Below, piece by piece: positions 1 through 11,039 of a stretch of 64,000 nt of DNA. Position numbers and translations under genes: made by a program. Position 1 is the first letter of the stretch, and each line of letters begins with the position of its first letter. Source of the stretch: Decorospora gaudefroyi. Its lineage: Eukaryota > Ascomycota > Dothideomycetes > Pleosporales > Pleosporaceae. The notes beneath the pieces are model-generated. The model did not search any database. It was not told the origin of the DNA and saw nothing but the letters and a program-made list of their open reading frames with translations. The stretch lies in NCBI GenBank assembly GCA_010015605.1, contig ML975276.1, positions 123,962 through 187,961 of the forward strand, read 5' to 3'.

Positions 1-579
1 ATGTATAAGACTATATTCATTATTTCGTACACCCGATCCTCGAATCTGAACGTAACAACCCATGTGGAAGGCGGATAATAAGACTTTGGCCTTTCTCCAA
101 CAACTATGGTTCTCTCTCTCTCTCTTCAATCGATTCCCTAGACCAGCCCAAAAAAATGTCCAACCTCTATACTTCCTGGACACCGAAACTAGCCTTCGTT
201 TTTTGTGGGCAGTTTATCACGACCAGCTCTGTAATTTTTTCTGTCTTTTTTCTGCCTTTTTTCTGCCTTTTTTTTTGTTTTTGTGAGCTTGGAGGCTCGA
301 ACTTTGAACACATTAGCTCGTCATTTTTTTTCTTATATAGAGAATCTGACCGCCATCCCGTTTACCGAGGTGGGATGGATTGATGGGAGATTTGAGAATT
401 AATTTGTTTATGTGTGTATGTATAATAACTAACTATGTTTTTTAACAAATAACGTTAAATAAATTTGGTTTGGTAAGCCAGGATGTCAGGGATACATGAA
501 ATGTATGAATGAGCTAGAGACAGACAGACACGCACCGATATTCTCATTCAATTGTACATATGCGCAGCGAGCCATCAAA
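1..579. other. Non-coding flank at left window edge
   Basis: No supported gene. The stretch is T-rich, with long T runs around 233-330, and lies beyond the 3' end of the minus-strand qutR gene, so it probably contains that gene's 3' untranslated region. Only fortuitous frames below 90 codons are present. Confidence 0.6.
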
Positions 580-3304
580 TCATGGGTCCTGATCATCAAG
601 GGCCTTCAACCGCCTCCTCACCATCTCCAGATCGGTATTCCCTTGCTCATCCCTCCACGCACACAACGCCTCTTCGCGCATCACCCGTCTCGGCGCCCTC
701 TTGCCCGTAAACAGCTCGAATTGCGCAAAAGCTTGCTCGGGCAAGAAGTCTAGTCCGTCCATGTATGTCCACAGCTTCGTCGACGCGTCACGTACTTGCT
801 GCATTAGTGGTGTGTTGAGGGTCTTGTACGCAGTCTCCATCACGACGCCGCCGGTGGGGCTCTGCATCCACTGCTGGGGTAGGGTGAAGTGTGCGGCGGG
901 AGTGTCGTCTATTGGATCTGTGGGGATACACGAGAGTATCATGGTGGGTTGGCGGAGGTGCTGGGGCCAGGGCTCGTCGCGGGATTTCAAGATCGTGAAA
1001 TTGGGCGTAACTTGCAGCCTGACTGGTAATCCAACTGCGACCCCTGTTGACGACGTGGTAAGACGTGCAAAGTGTGCTACGATGCTCTCGGCTCTCTCCC
1101 ACGTCCTGTTGAAGACGGCAATATTGTTCACGCCCAACTGCAACAAAGCGTAGACGGCCGCCCGAGCCATACCACCCGCTCCAACGACAAGACCACAGGA
1201 TGTGGGTTGTACTGCGTTCGCGGGAGACAGCCCTCTCCGCACACAGGATCGGATGCCGATCCACTCTGTATTATCTCCATAGAGAGCTTGAATGGGGCCC
1301 GACTGGTTGCGCTCTTGGAAAAGTTCGAGGTCGCTTGGAACGCTTCCATCGTCGTTTAGATGGCGCACGGGTATCAAAGTGTTTACTGCACCAATAGCCC
1401 GTGCATGCCGGCTCAATGAGTCAGCAAGCGCTATAACCTCCATCTTGAAAGGCTGGATAACAATAGAACCACCAAAGCTCGGTTTGCGCACAAGCTCCTT
1501 GAGGCTATTCAAAGAAGCGCTCTGGATAGGGATGAATTCGTGAGGCATACCGCACGATGTGTACGCAGCATTATGCATCGCTGGTGAAACGCTGTATTCC
1601 AAGCGTGCACCAATGATGTACATTTGCATCGGGTCAAACGTACACGAGGTGTAAAGGGCCTGTGTGACTTCTTTGGCGGTGATCCAGGAGTCGCGGGGGT
1701 ATTGCGGCGTCGACGCCAAAGCATTAGGGTTGTCTCTAGTAGATGCTGCAACAACAGGCGTAAGGTGCTGATTGAAACACACAGAACGACGGCCAGCTCG
1801 TCCGGTGTTGTAGCAGATCAGAGGGACCCTGGCGTTGTTCCTTGCCAGGTTGGAGCAAAAGCTGCGGACTGAGATATCGTCATCAACGGACTCGGCTGGT
1901 CGAGTAAATCGAACAACGGAGCAGCCAAGACGCACGGCATTTTCATAATGAGTAATCCAGACAGTATCTTCCCACAGCTTATCAACGTGGAGATGCCCTA
2001 TTATTTTGGTTGATCCTCGAGAAGCAATCACTTCTGCTAGCACAGCAGGCTCTAGGGACAGGTCGACGGTCGCGTACTCAGGTGCCAGTCTGAGTCCATA
2101 CCACACATGCTCGAGGTAAAGCAACCGGCTTCCATCCGTCGTAGATGTGGGAAGCACATGATAGATGATGGGAACGACGGTGCTTCTTCGTACTTTGGAC
2201 ATGCAACTGCTGATGTCATCCATGAGATCGGCCGCCGGACGTTGTTGGCTCAGGTCAAGGACTACTTCAAAAGCGTCAGACCCAGCTTCCAGATTTTGAA
2301 TATCGACACTTTCAGCCAGTAGGTCTTCCAAAGGTACTTGGACGGCACATGTGTATCTTCGAAGCTCGGTCGCTACGTCTGAGAGCGGATATCCGGGCTC
2401 CAATGGCGGAATCAAGGTACTTGTCGGATCATCAGAATCCTCGGGCGACGTAATAAGTGATAGGAATTTAAGGAACGTCCGTTGCGCCCGTTTTAACGTG
2501 AGAAATGCTGGAGCCACGGGCCAGTCACCAGAGCCGTCTGTGTCTGTGACTTTGATTTCAGATATATTGAAAAACTCGTAATTGGAGCAGCGTCGGAGCA
2601 CGGGCGCAGTGAAGGCTAGCATATCTTTGAGTCTCCGCATATCCGGGCCTCCCAAGTAGCAGTGCAGATTGGAAAGATCGCGAAGCACGTGGACGACTGG
2701 ATGCGTTCCAGTAAATTCCTGTAGCACTGCTTGTCCATTCCTCTCCAAGGAGGCACCGTTGCAGACGATTATCGCACCCTTGTCGTGTACGCGTAAAGCA
2801 GTCCGTAACAATTCTTCTTGGCGCAAATTATAGTTAGCAGCGCCGAACTGCTTGCGATATCTGATAGTGGAGAAACCTGTTGTCTCCTGAAACACGTCGT
2901 CAATATCTACCACGCGTCTTCGGCATGCCATTGACGCAATGACAGCCAAAGTAGACTTGCCGGTGCCCGGCATGCCAAGGAGGACTATAGAGGCATCTGT
3001 CTTGAACGCGCGACGAGAGTGGATCGATGGAGGCGCGGGAGTGGGCGTGTTGCGAGCGGTCGAACAGGTACTCGGGGTCGTTGAGGCTTTTGCTCGTCAG
3101 CGTGCGGTTGATTGAACAGCCGATGCTCGCCTTACGGATGCCATCTACGTTGATGTTGCGCCTTTGATGGGAGTCTATAGATGCCGAAATGACAGATTCT
3201 CGTGATATTGAGTGTCGGGTGGCCTGGTGGAGGTTGTCGTTATCTTCATCGTGCTCGCCAATGGACGCAAATGGGCGCTTCCTTCCATTTGCCGTTGGAG
3301 CCAT
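580..3304 (-). CDS. qutR: Quinate pathway repressor QutR/Qa-1S-like
   Basis: Repressor of quinate catabolism, derived from the three C-terminal domains of the pentafunctional AROM enzyme; it is known to restrain the QutA activator in the nucleus. Model: exon 1 3304-3136, intron 3135-3087 (GTAAGG donor, CTGAC branch, AAAAG acceptor), exon 2 3086-580, 891 aa, close to the family's usual size. The 49-base intron joins two frames that would otherwise look like a frameshift. Domains: Ser/Thr/Pro-rich N-terminus; shikimate-kinase-like domain with an intact P-loop (GMPGTGKST, about residue 94); dehydroquinase-like domain (about 310-520) in which the Schiff-base Lys position (IIKLVG in AROM) reads VVRFTR; shikimate-dehydrogenase-like domain (about 540-890) with SVSPAMHN and PFK retained but GDNTE where the enzymes have GDNTD. 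The lost Lys fits a sensor rather than an enzyme. It is divergent from qutA, which supports the call. Confidence 0.88.
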
Positions 3305-3966
3305 AGCGGAGGTCTTGGATAGACGCAGAAAGAAAACGGAAGAAAGTTCGCAATCTCAAAGGCTCTCTGGCTATACTACTGCTGAGTATGTGAGGTGGTA
3401 TGCGTTTATGCGGAGCCGACCACAGAACTGTAGGGGTTCATAACATATGGTTGTCGCAAAGACAGTTGGCCTGAGGTCAACCTGGCGAACACGGAAAAAC
3501 ATTGGAAGAATGTCGATGGTCGATATTACGCAGCGTCATCTTACGGTGCATGAAATGTCGGTGGGGGTGATGGGGTGATGGGATAGGGATACTGTACCGG
3601 TACCAACGGTAAGCAGGAGTCGCGTGTGTCGCAAGTGCCGGAAAAGCTTTCTTCCCCCTCATTTCCCCGACAACATGCGTACACGACCTGTTCACTCCAT
3701 CATTACCAGCAATACAATTCGGTATCGAGAGTAAATAATCACATCCCAATGTCACTTTCCCATTCCAGGCGCTCGTGAGTCTCAGGTTGAGGATGACGGC
3801 TTAAGCTGTGAGTTTGCTTCCGTCGCCGAGGGGGGTCGATCACGAGCTCACAGCAACACAGCATGGCACATACGCATGATATGCAGAGTTCGGACCATTT
3901 AAGTATTTGCATCTTGTTTCGAATTTTTACCTGCAGTCTACCTTGCACGTACATGACACCAGGCTC
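3305..3966. promoter_or_regulatory. Shared qutR/qutA divergent promoter
   Basis: This 662-base spacer separates the start codons of the divergent repressor and activator genes. It holds one perfect 10-base palindrome GTACCGGTAC at 3594-3603, with a CGG in its centre; Zn2Cys6 proteins often bind CGG-containing sites. I did not find a clear match to the long inverted repeat described for QutA/Qa-1F, so autoregulation is inference from the arrangement only. Confidence 0.4.
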
Positions 3967-6102
3967 ATGCCTACGCAAAGTCACGCAAAGCGCCGTTCTG
4001 CAGCCCACCCAGAAGAGAAACCCGTTAAACGTACCAGAGTCTCAAGAGCCTGCGATCAATGTCGTGTTGCACGCGAGAGATGTGATGGGCTACAACCTAC
4101 CTGCTCTACGTGTTCTGGGACCACGAGAAGGTGTTCGTATACGGCGAACCCCAAGAGACGAGGCATCCAACCAGGCTATATCCGCACTCTAGAACTAGCG
4201 CTCGCGTGGCTGTTCCAGCAGAATACTGAAAATGAGACTTCTCTCAACGAGGAGCTGGCACGCGACGGCCCATCTTCGCTGCTTTTAAGTCGCAACTCGA
4301 AAGAGTCGAACAAACTGCACAGGCGGTGGCGTAAAGCACAGTTCTACGTAGAAGTTGACAAGCAGCTCTCTGGAGGGGAACCTTCAAGACATGAACAAAT
4401 CGAGTCGACCTCTCCCCACAGCAGTGATGAGGTTTCGGATGTGGAAGCGCCGTCCATCACAAACGTTACCCGCAACCAGGATCGCCAACAAGATAAGGAA
4501 CCTGATATTGGATCGTCAGGTGCTAAACAGGTCCTAGCGGTGCCAGAAGGATGCACTTCGAGGTCTCACATGTCAACGCCAATGCCGCCAGATAGTTGGA
4601 AACTCTTCGAGATCTATTTTACCAACACGCAACCCTGGCTTCCAATTTGCGAGAAGCATGATGTCCTGAAGTTGGCCTACTCCTACCCACTGCAGAAGCT
4701 CCCCATTGCTGTTGAGCAACCCGACTCTGGAGCACATGCCGAACTGTGGAGTATCTTGGCGGTGGCCTCGTTGTATGATTCAAGCACAAACTGCAGTGCT
4801 CCACCAGACAAATCATCAACAAGGCCAACCAAGCTATACGAGACCGCAAAGTCTATGGTGCCTAGCGAGATCGGCCACTTTGAAATCGGACACATTAAAG
4901 CACTCCTCAATTTAGCGGTGTTCAATATGGCACAGTCGTTGACGGGAGCAGCTTGGTTGCTCGTTGGCTGCGCAGCGAGGGTGCTTGAAATCATGGATCA
5001 ACAAACGCTTTTGGCTAATCCCAGACATAAGCATGTCTACTCCGGCTGTTTCATACTGGACGGCATGCTTGCTCTACAACTCAACCGACGCCCGCATTTG
5101 CTGAAAAGCGACTTGGAGCACATTGAAGCAATTGATGAAGATAGCCTAGAGGAATGGCAACCATGGTCTGGCTTTGATAATTCATTGCACGAAGGTACAA
5201 GGAGTCCGCTACTATCTCTCAGCACCTTCAACAATCTCGTCGAGCTTGTGGACATTCTACTCAGCCTTGGGCAGCCACCAATGTTATCTTACAGAAAAGA
5301 TATTGCCGAACGTCTTGAAAGGTGGAAAGCCTCCTTGCCTGCGAAGCTTGGTCATTTGCATTTCAACTCTGCATTCGCATTCTTCACTCCGCCAGCGGCT
5401 CTACTGCATGTTACGTATCACTGCTCCTGGTTTGCTGCCAATCCTTCGGACTCAAGTCTCAGCCCGCTACTGGAGGTTTTAGAGCAGTGCCAGATGCAGC
5501 TGGGGCTCCAGCGCCTACCACCGACAATAAAATGTCTAATCGAAGTTGTCGATAGACTTACTATTCATCTTGTTCTGGATGACTCAGCTCGGACCCGCCT
5601 TCAAATGCTGCGGACTGGCATTATGGGTGCATGGCCTCGACCCATTGTGCAAGGCGGGCCGCAAATACCGGATACTTCCGTCGTGCCATACCGAGGCCAT
5701 ACGACCAGCGTGCAAACGCCGACCCCAGATTCGGTACAATCCATCTTCCCCAACCCACAACCCGTAGATCAACTAGCGGCGCTTCCTCTGGCAACCATTT
5801 TGCCTGCACCGCACTTGAGCACCGGATCACTACTCAGGCCGCCTAGTCCACGACAAACAGACCCACGCTTCCCTGAAGCCACAAGCGAATTCGAGAACTT
5901 TTTCGACGAATTGGCGTCACTAGACAGCGCAACTAGACCGGACAACCAACCACAGTTCATGCAGAACTTGGGATTCGGGCCTGAGGCGAGCATGGCCGAT
6001 TTGTTTAGCGAATATGTACCTATGAAATCGTCGGCTTTTTTGGCACATGACAGCACGGCCCCTGTCGGTTTCGATCAGTATAGTTTTTATACTTCGGGCT
6101 GA
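3967..6102 (+). CDS. qutA: Quinate utilisation activator QutA (Zn2Cys6)
   Basis: Transcription activator of the quinate/shikimate catabolic genes (QutA/Qa-1F family), acting in the nucleus and held in check by QutR. A single exon of 711 codons. I chose the ATG at 3967 because it sits just before the basic DNA-binding region; an in-frame ATG at 3907 would add 20 residues. The Zn2Cys6 cluster uses Cys 29, 32, 39, 46, 49 and 56 (CxxC-x6-C-x6-CxxC-x6-C). It is followed by the family's characteristic segment KKRG/KRRG-x-QxGYIRTLELALAW, seen here as RRGIQPGYIRTLELALAW. The middle of the protein has the fungal transcription-factor region with SWKLFEIYFTNTQPW, a typical QutA block. The C-terminus is Pro/Ser-rich and acidic, as expected for an activation region. 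The long match to QutA around the cluster makes this more specific than a generic zinc-cluster call. Confidence 0.9.
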   Translation: MPTQSHAKRRSAAHPEEKPVKRTRVSRACDQCRVARERCDGLQPTCSTCSGTTRRCSYTANPKRRGIQPGYIRTLELALAWLFQQNTENETSLNEELARDGPSSLLLSRNSKESNKLHRRWRKAQFYVEVDKQLSGGEPSRHEQIESTSPHSSDEVSDVEAPSITNVTRNQDRQQDKEPDIGSSGAKQVLAVPEGCTSRSHMSTPMPPDSWKLFEIYFTNTQPWLPICEKHDVLKLAYSYPLQKLPIAVEQPDSGAHAELWSILAVASLYDSSTNCSAPPDKSSTRPTKLYETAKSMVPSEIGHFEIGHIKALLNLAVFNMAQSLTGAAWLLVGCAARVLEIMDQQTLLANPRHKHVYSGCFILDGMLALQLNRRPHLLKSDLEHIEAIDEDSLEEWQPWSGFDNSLHEGTRSPLLSLSTFNNLVELVDILLSLGQPPMLSYRKDIAERLERWKASLPAKLGHLHFNSAFAFFTPPAALLHVTYHCSWFAANPSDSSLSPLLEVLEQCQMQLGLQRLPPTIKCLIEVVDRLTIHLVLDDSARTRLQMLRTGIMGAWPRPIVQGGPQIPDTSVVPYRGHTTSVQTPTPDSVQSIFPNPQPVDQLAALPLATILPAPHLSTGSLLRPPSPRQTDPRFPEATSEFENFFDELASLDSATRPDNQPQFMQNLGFGPEASMADLFSEYVPMKSSAFLAHDSTAPVGFDQYSFYTSG

Positions 6103-7978
6103 CGGATATGGATATTGTACACGCACATGGGTCAGTCACTTGGTACCTTGAACCTTCCACCGCCTTCATTTCGCTGAGTCTCCCGTCGATACTCATCTCC
6201 CAACCCTGGCACGCCCAATCACAAATGAACGAGGAATGCCACTCAATCGCCCTAGGCAGAGGATATTCGGTATACTATACCCAGCGCTGGAGGACTTCCC
6301 AATCACAGAACGTCACCACCTAGAGGGGCATCTCAGCAACGCCTTGGGGAACCAGACACGTAGACCTATCACCAAAAGATAGCATTTGCAGCTTACTGGA
6401 GGCTCGAGTGGACTTCTCATACTGCTATCCGGGCAATGAAGATCGAAGAAGAGACAGTGCAATGCGAATCTATTATGTTAAGCTAGGCTCAAAGCCGAGT
6501 CATCTTAGTACGCTTGGGACATCTCCAACCTGATCGGTATATCATGGAATATAGCGATTCCCATGCGGCACAACCAGGATGATGGCTACGCCAGCTTCAG
6601 TATGAGGAAATCGTACTTCCCAAACAGGATGGCGTATTGGCCAGCTTTGTGCAAGGGCTGCCTGGACAGGGAGCTCGTGAAAGATGGCTACTCCGAAGTC
6701 CGTACATAGACGCACGATTGGGCAACACTTGTATTGTTAGTATGGAGGCTGGGGAGGTATGCTTGCGAGCTAGTGGGGGCTTCGCAATGTGGCACAGTCC
6801 GCGATGCCTAGGCAAAATGACGCAGGCCCGCAGGGTCGTCTGGTTTCGCGCCGTTCTTTAGCCGCCACTCTAGTCCAAAGGAAGCTACGATCAGGATGTG
6901 CACTTGTTCCTGAGCCTACCATCGGTGATAGTCGAAGCTCGATGCTCAGGGAAACTCTTGCAGGGATTTGTACAAACGAATACGGGGTCGCTTACCTACA
7001 CAGAAGAGGAGGTACGGAGTATCAGTATCAGAATGCGCCTGGTTGCATTATTCCGGTCAGGCTGAGAAATTGATTTGTAAGACGCATTCCCCTTTGATGT
7101 TTGAGTCACGTTTGCGGAATGCATTTTGGACGTTAACTGAAGAGATCGTCACCACAAAACAACGGGTTCTCGTTCAAGATGCAACATCGATTCGTGCCGG
7201 GTGGAAGGACCCATCTGCGCGGTCATGTCTTAGTAACATGTTTCGCCTTTCAAGGCCTCGATCTGCTGCAGCAATGCTCGATGCACGCATCGTATGCCCA
7301 AGAAATGCGAGCGTTTGTACGCGTCGCGGGCCTGGAGGCCAGCCTAATCCGGTGATGGTGTCGTCTGCCAAGCGGGTAGCTCCTCTTACCCCACACAATT
7401 CGGATCAGCCGGCGCCGGGACTAAACCTGCCGTATTCACCTCAGCCCTTTGTCCCAAACAATACACGATTGAGTCAATTGCAATCTGTAGCCGAACAGCC
7501 GTATGAAACGCGGCATATAGGTACCAACACCGCGAACAGTAAGAGGAGGATGAGGACATGACCTCACGATCAGAGCTGCCTCAACGATCCTGTGCCGTGC
7601 CACACAAGACAACGTGCCGTGAAGGCTAGCCGCTTGAATCACGCCACGATATTCGCGTCCCCAGCTACAGCCTACAGCTGTGTAAGCGCTCCACTTGTTG
7701 GTGCTCTTGGTAGAGCTTCGCACTTGGATGGCCGTGCCACAAGTGTATGTGTCATTGGTCGATCGCATGTTGTGGAGGAGACTGGCCGGTGGAATTGGGC
7801 CGAGATGTCTTGGGAGAGCATGGCAACAGTGAGCACCGATGGGAGAATGTGTTTGGGGCTATGTTGCTATGGCGGTACTTATTGCCCAACTCCCCCTCTT
7901 TGTGCACCCCAACCCTTTCCGCCCTCTTTCAACCTCACACCCACTGTCAATCATTCTCAATTGGCGTGAGCATCCATC
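6103..7978. other. Intergenic region without a supported gene
   Basis: About 1.9 kb between qutA and the fasciclin gene. The longest open frame (6968-7561) opens with TTG and shows no recognisable domain. The last 80 bases (roughly 7900-7978) are pyrimidine-rich (CCCCAACCC, CTTTCAACCTC), typical of a fungal core promoter and 5' leader for the downstream gene. Confidence 0.5.
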
Positions 7979-9173
7979 ATGCTCAAACAACTTTCCCTCT
8001 TCGCTCTCGCAGGCCTCGCCTTTGCGCAGCAAGACGATGTTCCTGATCTTGCTACCGCCCTGGAATCGACGGATGAGCTCTCAACCTTGCAAGGAGTGAT
8101 TCCCGCGTCCGTTCTCGAGTCCCTGAGCGGCCTTTCAGACATTACTATCCTAGCACCTTCCAACGACGCCTTCGGAGAAGTTGACGAAGAGACATTGTCA
8201 GGTCTTGCCGCGAACGAAGGTCTCCTTACTGCCCTGCTGCAGTACCATGTCCTCAACGGCACTTACCTCTCTGGCGACATCTCCAGCTCGAGTGCCTTCG
8301 TGCCGACTTCCCTGACGAACGAGATGTTCACCAACGTTACAGGAGGTCAGGTTGTTGAGGCACTCATGATGGACGACCAGGTTATGTTTTACACTGGCCT
8401 CATCGCGAATTCGACTGTCACTACAGCTGTATGTATCTAGAGCCGATTCTTTTCTCCATGTCACTAACGATTCATAGGACGTAAACTTCACCGGCGGAGT
8501 CATCCATATCATCGACCGTCTGCTGGTCATCCCTGAGATCACTGCAAACACGCTCACCGCCGCCAATCTCACCTCGCTCCGCGGCGCGATCAATGCAACC
8601 GACCTATTCGACACGGTAAACAACACTCCGGATATCACCATTTTCGCGCCTACCAACGTGGCGTTTCAAAACATTGGCTCTGCGCTTGAAGAGCTTACCC
8701 CCGAGGAGATCACCGATATCCTAACCTACCATGTCGTAGTAGGGGAAGACGGTGGTGTGGGATATTCGTCCACCTTGGAAAACGGGACTACTCTGGTTAC
8801 TGCCAACGGCGAAGAACTCACTATCACCATCGGTGACGGAGGCATCTTCGTCAACAACGCGCGTGTCGTCGCTTCCGATGTCCTGATTGCGAACGGTGTG
8901 GTCCACGTTATTGACCAGGTACTCAACCCCTCCAACATGACCATCGCCGACCCCAGCTCGTTAGAGGGCGAGCCTGCATTTGAAGACGCCACTCCTGCGT
9001 CTGAGCCTCCTTACACATCGGGCCAGCCTACGGCTACTACCACCATTGGTCAGGACGCGACCCAGGCTGCCGACCCGACCGCTGATAGCACTTCAATGCC
9101 TACCGGTGCTGCTGCGACGGGTGCTGTTGGTATGGGTGCGCTGTTTGGCGCCGCTGCTGTCTACCTCCTTTAA
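7979..9173 (+). CDS. Fasciclin (FAS1) domain protein, GPI-type
   Basis: Probable cell-surface adhesion-type protein. Exon 1 7979-8428, intron 8429-8477 (GTATGT donor, CTAAC branch, ATAG acceptor), exon 2 8478-9173, 381 aa. The N-terminus MLKQLSLFALAGLAFAQQ is a clear signal peptide. Two FAS1 repeats follow (about residues 22-165 and 170-310), each with the family's hallmark blocks: ILAPSNDAFG plus YHVLNGT in the first, IFAPTNVAF plus YHVVVGE in the second. Several N-x-S/T sites are present (NGT, NVT, NST). After the second repeat comes a Ser/Thr/Ala/Pro-rich linker and a C-terminal hydrophobic tail ending in AAAVYLL, the pattern of a GPI-anchor signal. The function of fungal FAS1 proteins is poorly defined; adhesion or cell-wall organisation is inferred from the family. 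Confidence 0.88.
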
Positions 9174-10823
9174 GCGTGGAACATGGGACACGGTAAAAGT
9201 GCACGTCATTGACACACTTGTTTTGCTGGAGCGCAGATTTTCTCTATATTACGATCGTTGTGCAGTAATATAATATGTTTGGCTGCTGTTTCCTACCGCT
9301 CTAGTATTCCAAAGTCAGTTCAGGGTGCTTGGTGGTGGTGTGTTTTGCAGGGGTTCGACTCGTAGCGCCCCTGTTGCCATGCAGGTTCGTGACGTCATAG
9401 ACTTATCCCCGCTCCTTGCCAACCGCGCCATGAGCGCTTAAAGCCACGGCATTATTTAGTAGACTGGCACCTGGTACGCTAATCATCCATCTTCTCTTGG
9501 CGATGCCATCGACTGCTACCGCATGTGCAAATTGTTATTATTACTAAAAGCCAACTATATCCCTTCTACCCCTCCTTTTACCCCCCACCGCCCTGCCATC
9601 CCGTAAAGCAGACCAGACCACCATAGCAGCTGCACAGCCGCTACCCAGCAACAAACAAATACAGCTACGTTGACGTGGCATGCCACAGAACGGATACCCG
9701 CATCTACTTGCTATCTAGAGTACAGAACTACGCAACGGCCCCGGAAATCCTTGCGGCTTCGAATGGTGTATGTAACACAGCTATTCACAGCACTCTGTTG
9801 TGCAAACCAACGTGAGACGCCTTCGAGAAGGATGCTCAGCCTTGGGTGGGAAAACGTGAATGATCCTTTTGGGCACGGTTATATCGGCGATCCCGAAGAG
9901 CCAGACCCAACCTTTCGGCCCCTTGTTGAAGACCTTTTCAAGATAGTCTTATCTCCTCAACTCGATGTTTTGCACGTCTTCCCATTGGAAAAGCGCGACG
10001 GATAGCTGATCTTCAGCTCTCCACGGCAGTGGACACAGACAACATGCAGTTTCCTGGGCACTGAACCTAGTCACCCCGAAGTCCGAGCTTTCGATTGGCG
10101 AGAGGTTCCAATGATCAATGACTGGACCGGCCGCCAGGTGGCGCAGCCGCTCCCGCTCAATTCGTCGCCATGGGATACTCGTACGACGTACGGCATGGCA
10201 TCCACGCAACGCTCGTACACAGTACACCACTCCAAGCTTTGTGCTACGAAAAACTTACCACATGGTTCCTCAATCATACTACACACAACTCCAGCAGCAC
10301 ATGGAAACGTCCCCAGGCTACCATATGGACCGGTAGTGTATTGCTTCCACTAGGCATCCGTCGCCGGCATCCGCGCGTTCGGTGGCGTTAAACCACCGCC
10401 CTGATAGCTCACGATTGCCAATCTCCACCAATATCGGACAACAGCCGATGATTTGGCCCTGTCAGAACATATTCCCCGATTAGAGCCCATCGTGGCGTCT
10501 ATACGTTTTCGTGATTGAACCGCACAGTTGATCCGCTCTGGTTTCGTCATCGCGGTGTATGTATTCCATTAGAACAGGGGAGTTGTGGTCTCCGTGACCA
10601 CATGTTAATGTTTGATGGAGACAGTGCTAGCCTTATTCTTGGCGTTCGTTGTACGAGATGTATGGCCAGCTGCAAGATAGGTCCTGGCGCTCAGACATCG
10701 AGCATTGTCTACATAGACTTGTGTCGCGCTGTTTCCGGGCGACGGGTGCGACATCAACAGCTGGGCATCTCACCGGTCCTCCACATCTCAATATATCATT
10801 ACAGCCTCAACCAATAATCGAAG
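9174..10823. other. Intergenic region without a supported gene
   Basis: About 1.6 kb. Only short frames with no domain signature. Around 9348-9372 there is an imperfect hairpin (CAGGGG .. CCCCTG) just after the fasciclin gene. Position 9353 also resembles a tRNA B box, but no matching arms or A box are present. Confidence 0.45.
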
Positions 10824-11039
10824 ATGATGTTACGCCTGTCGAGATCCGCGAGAGACACTTCGGACAAGCACGCTGACTTGTAAGTCTCATTGAGTCATTA
10901 GGGCTTTAGCCTTTTAGTCATTCATTACTTTTGCTCGTTTCGGTTGTGCTTTGTTAGAAATGTTTGATACTCTTTTGTCAATGATATTAATGAATAATCT
11001 TATTGACTGTTGCTTAGACATGAGCGATCACAACCTCGA

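Noticed and set aside
2900..3304. Apparent frameshift in the N-terminal part of the qutR gene
   Set aside because: A 49-base intron (3135-3087) with donor, branch site and acceptor restores the frame, so no mutation needs to be assumed.
6968..7561. 197-codon plus-strand frame
   Set aside because: Opens with TTG, lacks any domain or leader, and its length is within chance expectation for the window.
9340..9375. Possible tRNA gene (B-box-like GGTTCGACTC)
   Set aside because: No A box, no acceptor stem and the local inverted repeat does not form a T arm. A second B-box-like string at 21229 fails in the same way.
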